Of a stretch of DNA of 64,000 nucleotides, positions 59,860-64,000 are shown piece by piece (the stretch's first letter is position 1; every line of letters begins with the position of its first letter). The stretch is from contig OY755188.1 of NCBI GenBank assembly GCA_963576735.1, forward strand, positions 14,062,323 to 14,126,322. Reading direction: 5' to 3'. Source of the DNA: Bedellia somnulentella (taxonomy: Eukaryota; Arthropoda; Insecta; Lepidoptera; Bedelliidae). A model generated the notes under the pieces. The model saw nothing but the letters and a program-made list of their open reading frames with translations. It had not been told where the DNA came from and ran no database searches. Position numbers and translations under genes: made by a program.

Positions 59860-60480
59860 TGACGCATAGTTGTTTTCGAAAAAAAAGATACCATTGAGCA
59901 ATATTCACCCTCAAAATTTTCCCATATAAGTTTATGGGAACCAATTGTAAACAAAACTGGCACGTGCTCATAGAATTTTTCGTTTTCAGCCTTTCACTTT
60001 GCCTGAATTGACAAAAAAACAAAAAGTATCGAAAATCTCAATAAAAATGTTCAACTGAAACCATGTTGGATTTTGTCCGGCATCGCTCCAAATTTCGGCA
60101 TGCAAAACTTCAATGCCAAACTAGTTTTCATAGTGGCCATAGCCAAACACACATGGACTGTGATGAAATTGGTATATGTATCGTGTAAGTATCACGCAAA
60201 TAAATTTGGGGAAAGGTCGTTATTTCAATGTTACAAAAAGACACTGTTTTTTTATTTGTCTGTGTAGATAGTTGAAAGCCAATTTAAACTCAAAGAGTGG
60301 TATAACGATCGTATTGCGTGACTCATCCATTTCCTTTTCAAAACAAATTTAGTCGAGACCTTGATGTAGTAGTGACCGGGATTCGTATAGCTTTAGATTA
60401 ATGTACCCTTTACACCATACATTGTACAAGGGGTAAATTTGTAACGTTTCTTTTTAACTCTTATTTCTGATAAAGTTTTA
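59860..60480. other. Unassigned sequence
   Basis: No gene. A 64-codon frame at 60073 has no recognised domain. Confidence 0.3.
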
Positions 60481-60487
60481 TTTTGTA

Positions 60488-60610
60488 CATATGTTCTTAT
60501 TCTACCACCATCCCGTTTGGGTAAGCAGAGATAATCGATCGTTACTAGCACCGACCCGGACAATTTCTCCAGTTTCATTTACTCTCTTCAATATTTTCAT
60601 ACAAGTCTGT
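60488..60610 (-). mobile_element. RTE-type LINE 3' fragment, diverged
   Basis: The minus strand reads 'cgatcgattatctctgctta' near 'aacgggatggtgg', then C-terminal codons. Confidence 0.55.
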
Positions 60611-60666
60611 TTGTATTATTTTATATGGTTTACCTTTTGAACCAAACTAGTTTTGCGTAGTGCCTA

Positions 60667-60915
60667 GTAACATACATATGCTCACGGCTATGGAGCCCTA
60701 TACGGGGTATCTAGAGCTTTGAAAAGTGCAATTCCTCAGCCACAATTGCGTGTTCAGTGAGGAAAAGATAGTAATAATAAATAATTGCTGGTGACGACTC
60801 TCCAACCACCATTCGCCCTTAAATCACTTAAATAGCCCTATACCCTTAGTCACCTATTACGATTACCCCCAGGTAGAAATGGGGTAGTGCTATTCTAAGT
60901 CGACACTACACAGTC
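60667..60915 (-). mobile_element. Family Q repeat, full length, diverged
   Basis: 'acatacatatgctcacggct' to 'gtcgacactacacag'. Confidence 0.87.
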
Positions 60916-61017
60916 TAATAATATACACAGCTTGATAAATTTTATTTCTTTCCTCTATAAAAAAAGCAGTCCGCAATAAACACTTAGAAAGCCCCGACAC
61001 CCTTAGCATTAAGCTAC

Positions 61018-61163
61018 CAGCAGAGCAAGCACGAGCGCTATTTTATCGGCACGATAACGGTTAGAATGAGATGGCAGTATGCGATACTAAACAAGTGCGT
61101 AAGAGATGGCTGCTTTATCCCACGCGATAACTAGTTTAAACACCGCTCGTACTAGCCGGGCAG
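61018..61163 (+). repeat. Dispersed repeat family D, copy 2
   Basis: Same orientation as copy 1, about 93% alike by eye. Confidence 0.9.
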
Positions 61164-61169
61164 AAACAT

Positions 61170-61685
61170 AAAGCTGAAATAAAACGTAAGCAAATAAATT
61201 TATCGATTGAACCAATTAAATTATTGTACATTCAGACCTATATATTGTTCAAATAAAGTGAATGCTTATTTGGCTCGTGCGGTATAACTTGTTTAGCAGC
61301 AATTAATGATTTATTTAATGAGTACAGTAAATCTTTTGTGGCGCTACGCGACGTGATTCCAGTATTAGAGATTTAATGTTAGATTCTCCTGGATATTCAT
61401 AAATATTATTTGTCGATATAAGTTTACTAAGTTGTGGTATAAATCTATTGCATCATTATCAACCAGAAGACAGTCTCATATTATAAAAACAGCCCTTAAT
61501 TTTTCCAAAGGCTAAGCCATGACTTGGTAAACATCAATTTATCCTAGGTCACCTCTTAAGACACCGATGGAAAGAAAAGCGATGTTGTTATTGTAACTCT
61601 ATAGTACAAAGATACTCAAAATTCCATAGTATATTAATATAGATTGATAGAAACTTTTCTGTCGGTACTGATCTATAAACTTTTA
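61170..61685. other. Unassigned sequence
   Basis: No gene or TIR seen; weak Q-like words near 61540-61580. Confidence 0.3.
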
Positions 61686-61688
61686 AAC

Positions 61689-61913
61689 TGTGTAGTGTCG
61701 GGTTAGAATAGCACTAATCCATTACATAAAAGGTGACTTCGGGTTTTAGAGCTATTTAAATAAATTTTGGGATATATGGCTGCTGCATACTACACACTAT
61801 CATTTTAGCCAACTTTCCCCCAATTAACTTCCACTGACTGAAAATTTCCTAATTCTGTAGTTCTGGCTACCCTTTTGTCGGATTTATATCCGTGAGCATT
61901 TGTATGTATGTAC
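61689..61913 (+). mobile_element. Family Q repeat, diverged
   Basis: 'gtgtagtgtcgggttagaat' to 'ccgtgagcatttgtatgtat'. Confidence 0.82.
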
Positions 61914-62164
61914 GTAAATAACTTTGACTTCCCTTCACGGAAGCAGTATAAGAAATATATTTGTGAAACTGATATAAGCACTTTTACGCTTTTTTGTATC
62001 CTCATCATTTACTTTATAGGCCGTTACCAAAACGTGATAAAGTAAAAATCCCAACTTTTACGACATACATCAAGCAAGCTTATTGCCAGCTCTAAAATTG
62101 TTAATGGGAGTCCATAAGTAACTTCTTACTTACTCACTAGTTAATCTAAGTGAAAATTTAGAAA

Positions 62165-62265
62165 ACTTGTAGTGTTTTTGTGATGCGGTTTGAGCCCCGG
62201 CGCCAAAAACTTTTACATTACAATATTTTTCCCACTCAACTTCCAAAAATGGCCGAGGAATTTCT
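62165..62265 (+). mobile_element. Family Q repeat, first part (split copy)
   Basis: 'gatgcggtttgagcc' to 'ggccgaggaatttcttatt', then interrupted. Confidence 0.82.
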
Positions 62266-62703
62266 TATTTATTTTATTTTCATTTATTTAGGAAACAAAC
62301 AGTCGTTTACATTGTGAACAAATGTACACAGTTATAAAAGAAACAATTAGACCTACAGCTCCATAAATTAATATTTTACACTTTTGTATGCAGCAGGTAG
62401 ATACATCAGTATTGTTTTTATTTTATTTTTTATACATCAGGGTTTATCGAGCAATAATACAATTAACCTAAGTAGAAAATTGGTTTAGAGAGATAACATG
62501 AAACTTTTATAAACATTTACAAAACATATGAACAAACAAAAGAGATAAATGAAATAAATGAAATTAAGTTAAAAATGAATATCTTAATTTAGTTACAAAA
62601 GAGTTTAAACTGTTACAAAACAGATCAATTTCACAAAATTCTAGGTAATACAAATCAACACTTCGCCTAAAAAAATAGTAACAAGTATATACAGTTTTAT
62701 AAT
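62266..62703 (-). mobile_element. 5'-truncated LINE-like retroposon nested in a Q repeat
   Basis: TTCTTATT occurs at both edges (62258-62265 and about 62704-62711). The plus-strand left end is T-rich with the complement of AATAAA, so the element reads minus with its tail at 62266. No coding sequence recognised. Confidence 0.7.
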
Positions 62704-62711
62704 GTTCTTAT

Positions 62712-62775
62712 TCCAATGCTCTGGCGACCCCTTCTAGGAATTTATAGCCGTGAGTCTATTTATGTATGTATGTAT
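62712..62775 (+). mobile_element. Family Q repeat, last part (split copy)
   Basis: 'ccaatgctctggcgacccct' to the (TATG)n tail. Confidence 0.85.
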
Positions 62776-62804
62776 TCTCTGTTGAATATAAATCTTTACC
62801 TGAA

Positions 62805-63010
62805 AAATAAAAATGAAAAGACGTGGAATAATGATTAGAAAGTTCTGGAGTGGCGGCCACGTACTGGACGACGCAGTATGGTTAGGCCTCCCACAAGGTG
62901 GACCGACGACGTGGTCAAGGTCTCGGGAAGCCGATGGATGCAAGCAGCACAGGACTGGTCGTTGTGGATATCTTCGGGAAGGCCTATGTTCAGCAGTGGA
63001 CGTCTCGACT
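62805..63010 (+). mobile_element. LINE ORF2 C-terminal fragment, frameshifted
   Basis: 'VRPPTRWTDDVVKV' and 'SRWMQAAQDWSLW', then in another frame 'GKAYVQQWTS'. This W-x-D-D-x7-W-M-x-A-x-D pattern is the common C-terminus of insect RTE/CR1-type LINEs. Confidence 0.78.
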
Positions 63011-63149
63011 CAGTGTACGTAGGCCTCCCACATGGTGGATCAATCATCGGCATTGTGATTGCCGTGCGAAACCATTTTATGGGCGTCTATTTTTAACCGA
63101 GCAACCAGTCCATCAACCTGGGATGTCAATGAAGTTTTTTTTCTAAACG

Positions 63150-64000
63150 GCTAATCTGACCTGTTTATCGGTTATCGAAAGTTACTCTAGTTCCTAATCG
63201 ACAAACTTTTTCTATTCATATCCTTAAATTCAATATCAGTCAATTCAATTTGATCTTCTGATGATCTTTAGGGAGTTCGGTCTGTTCCTGTAGCAAGAGG
63301 CGTGTAAGAGCTGAGTATGTGACATAAGAAGTGAGTAACTGACAGATCTTGAATGAAGATCTCTTTCACGTTGCATACTACATGCAGGGGCAGATTCTTA
63401 AAAAAGGTTGCTGCTAAGAAATCAATTGAACGCCATTTCCCACCTTCTAAGACATAAAGTATGGAAGTGAGCGCGGTAAATCTGAAAAGAAATGATTAAA
63501 ACCCCACATAGCCTTACACCAGTTTATTCAAAATAATAAACCTCACTGTTCATCATATTTTACAATAAAAATAATGCATTTGTTACATAGTATATCATAT
63601 AAGTTCTCTTTCAATATATCTCACACAATCATGCCATAGAGAAATCATTTAATTTCTTTCAATATCATCATAGTTTTTACAAGCTATTTAAAATAATCTC
63701 GATATTTGTGAGCGCGGTAATATTTACAAAAGAAAAAAAATATTGAAAACTCGCTTAATTTAATCCAAACTTAGATTGTTTGCGCGAAATAGACGATTCA
63801 AAAGCTTTTAAGCATAATTACTAAGAGCCATTATACCTTTTTTGTGATGTTTTAACAAAATGGACATTAAACCAAATTACAATTAAGTGTTTGTGTAAAA
63901 ATATCGTTAAAGTTCAACTTAGAAATATGTTTGAAAATGTATTATAATATCCATTGACTTAACCAAATCCTCTTCCATACATCAACATTTTATTGGCACG
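63150..64000. other. AT-rich sequence, nothing recognised
   Basis: No frame above 60 codons after 63146 and no family member seen. Confidence 0.35.

Overview
The window looks like lepidopteran (moth or butterfly) nuclear DNA: AT-rich, intron-bearing genes with GT-AG splice sites, and packed with short interspersed repeats, LINE remnants, Helitron-type ends and terminal-inverted-repeat (TIR) elements of the kind common in moths. There is no bacterial-style operon, rRNA or CRISPR array. The organism call is an inference from the repeat families and gene structure.

Two host genes can be assembled exon by exon from open frames, splice sites and phase. (1) Plus strand, 997-16578: a 10-exon, 658-codon ZAD-C2H2 zinc-finger protein with an N-terminal ZAD (C8/C11 and C51/C54), a long acidic linker and seven C-terminal fingers. 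(2) Minus strand, 25528-21599: a 7-exon, 238-codon upstream stimulatory factor (Usf), a bHLH-leucine-zipper factor with the USF-specific region, the H-E-R code for CACGTG E-boxes and a five-heptad leucine zipper. The two genes converge; between them lies a CR1/L2-type LINE (17082-19299) nested in a SINE.

From about 26 kb to 64 kb I find no convincing host gene. This part is layered transposon debris: two related YADD-type non-LTR retrotransposons (32396-33333 minus, 36810-38818 plus), the C-terminus of a restriction-like-endonuclease LINE (38920-39482 minus), RTE-type LINE tails, a solo LTR, fold-back elements and many SINEs.

Repeat families are labelled here for convenience. Family P is a tRNA-derived SINE with an (ATGTT)n tail and two CACGTG boxes. 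Family Q is a SINE-like repeat of about 240 bp running from GCCGTGTAGTG to a (GTAT)n tail. Family T is a retroposon built of two tRNA-like units in inverted orientation. Family R is a second tRNA-derived SINE. RTE tails are LINE 3' ends that finish almost like family Q. Several insertions have target-site duplications (TSDs) legible in the sequence, so the order of insertion can be read.

The most interesting items are the twin-tRNA family T, the shared 3' end of family Q and the RTE LINE, a decayed second copy of the bHLH exon inside Usf, a 1.26-kb LTR element with identical LTRs but an inverted integrase fragment, and a SINE family that spreads E-boxes of the type the local Usf protein should bind. 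Repeat boundaries are accurate to about 10 bp unless a TSD is stated.
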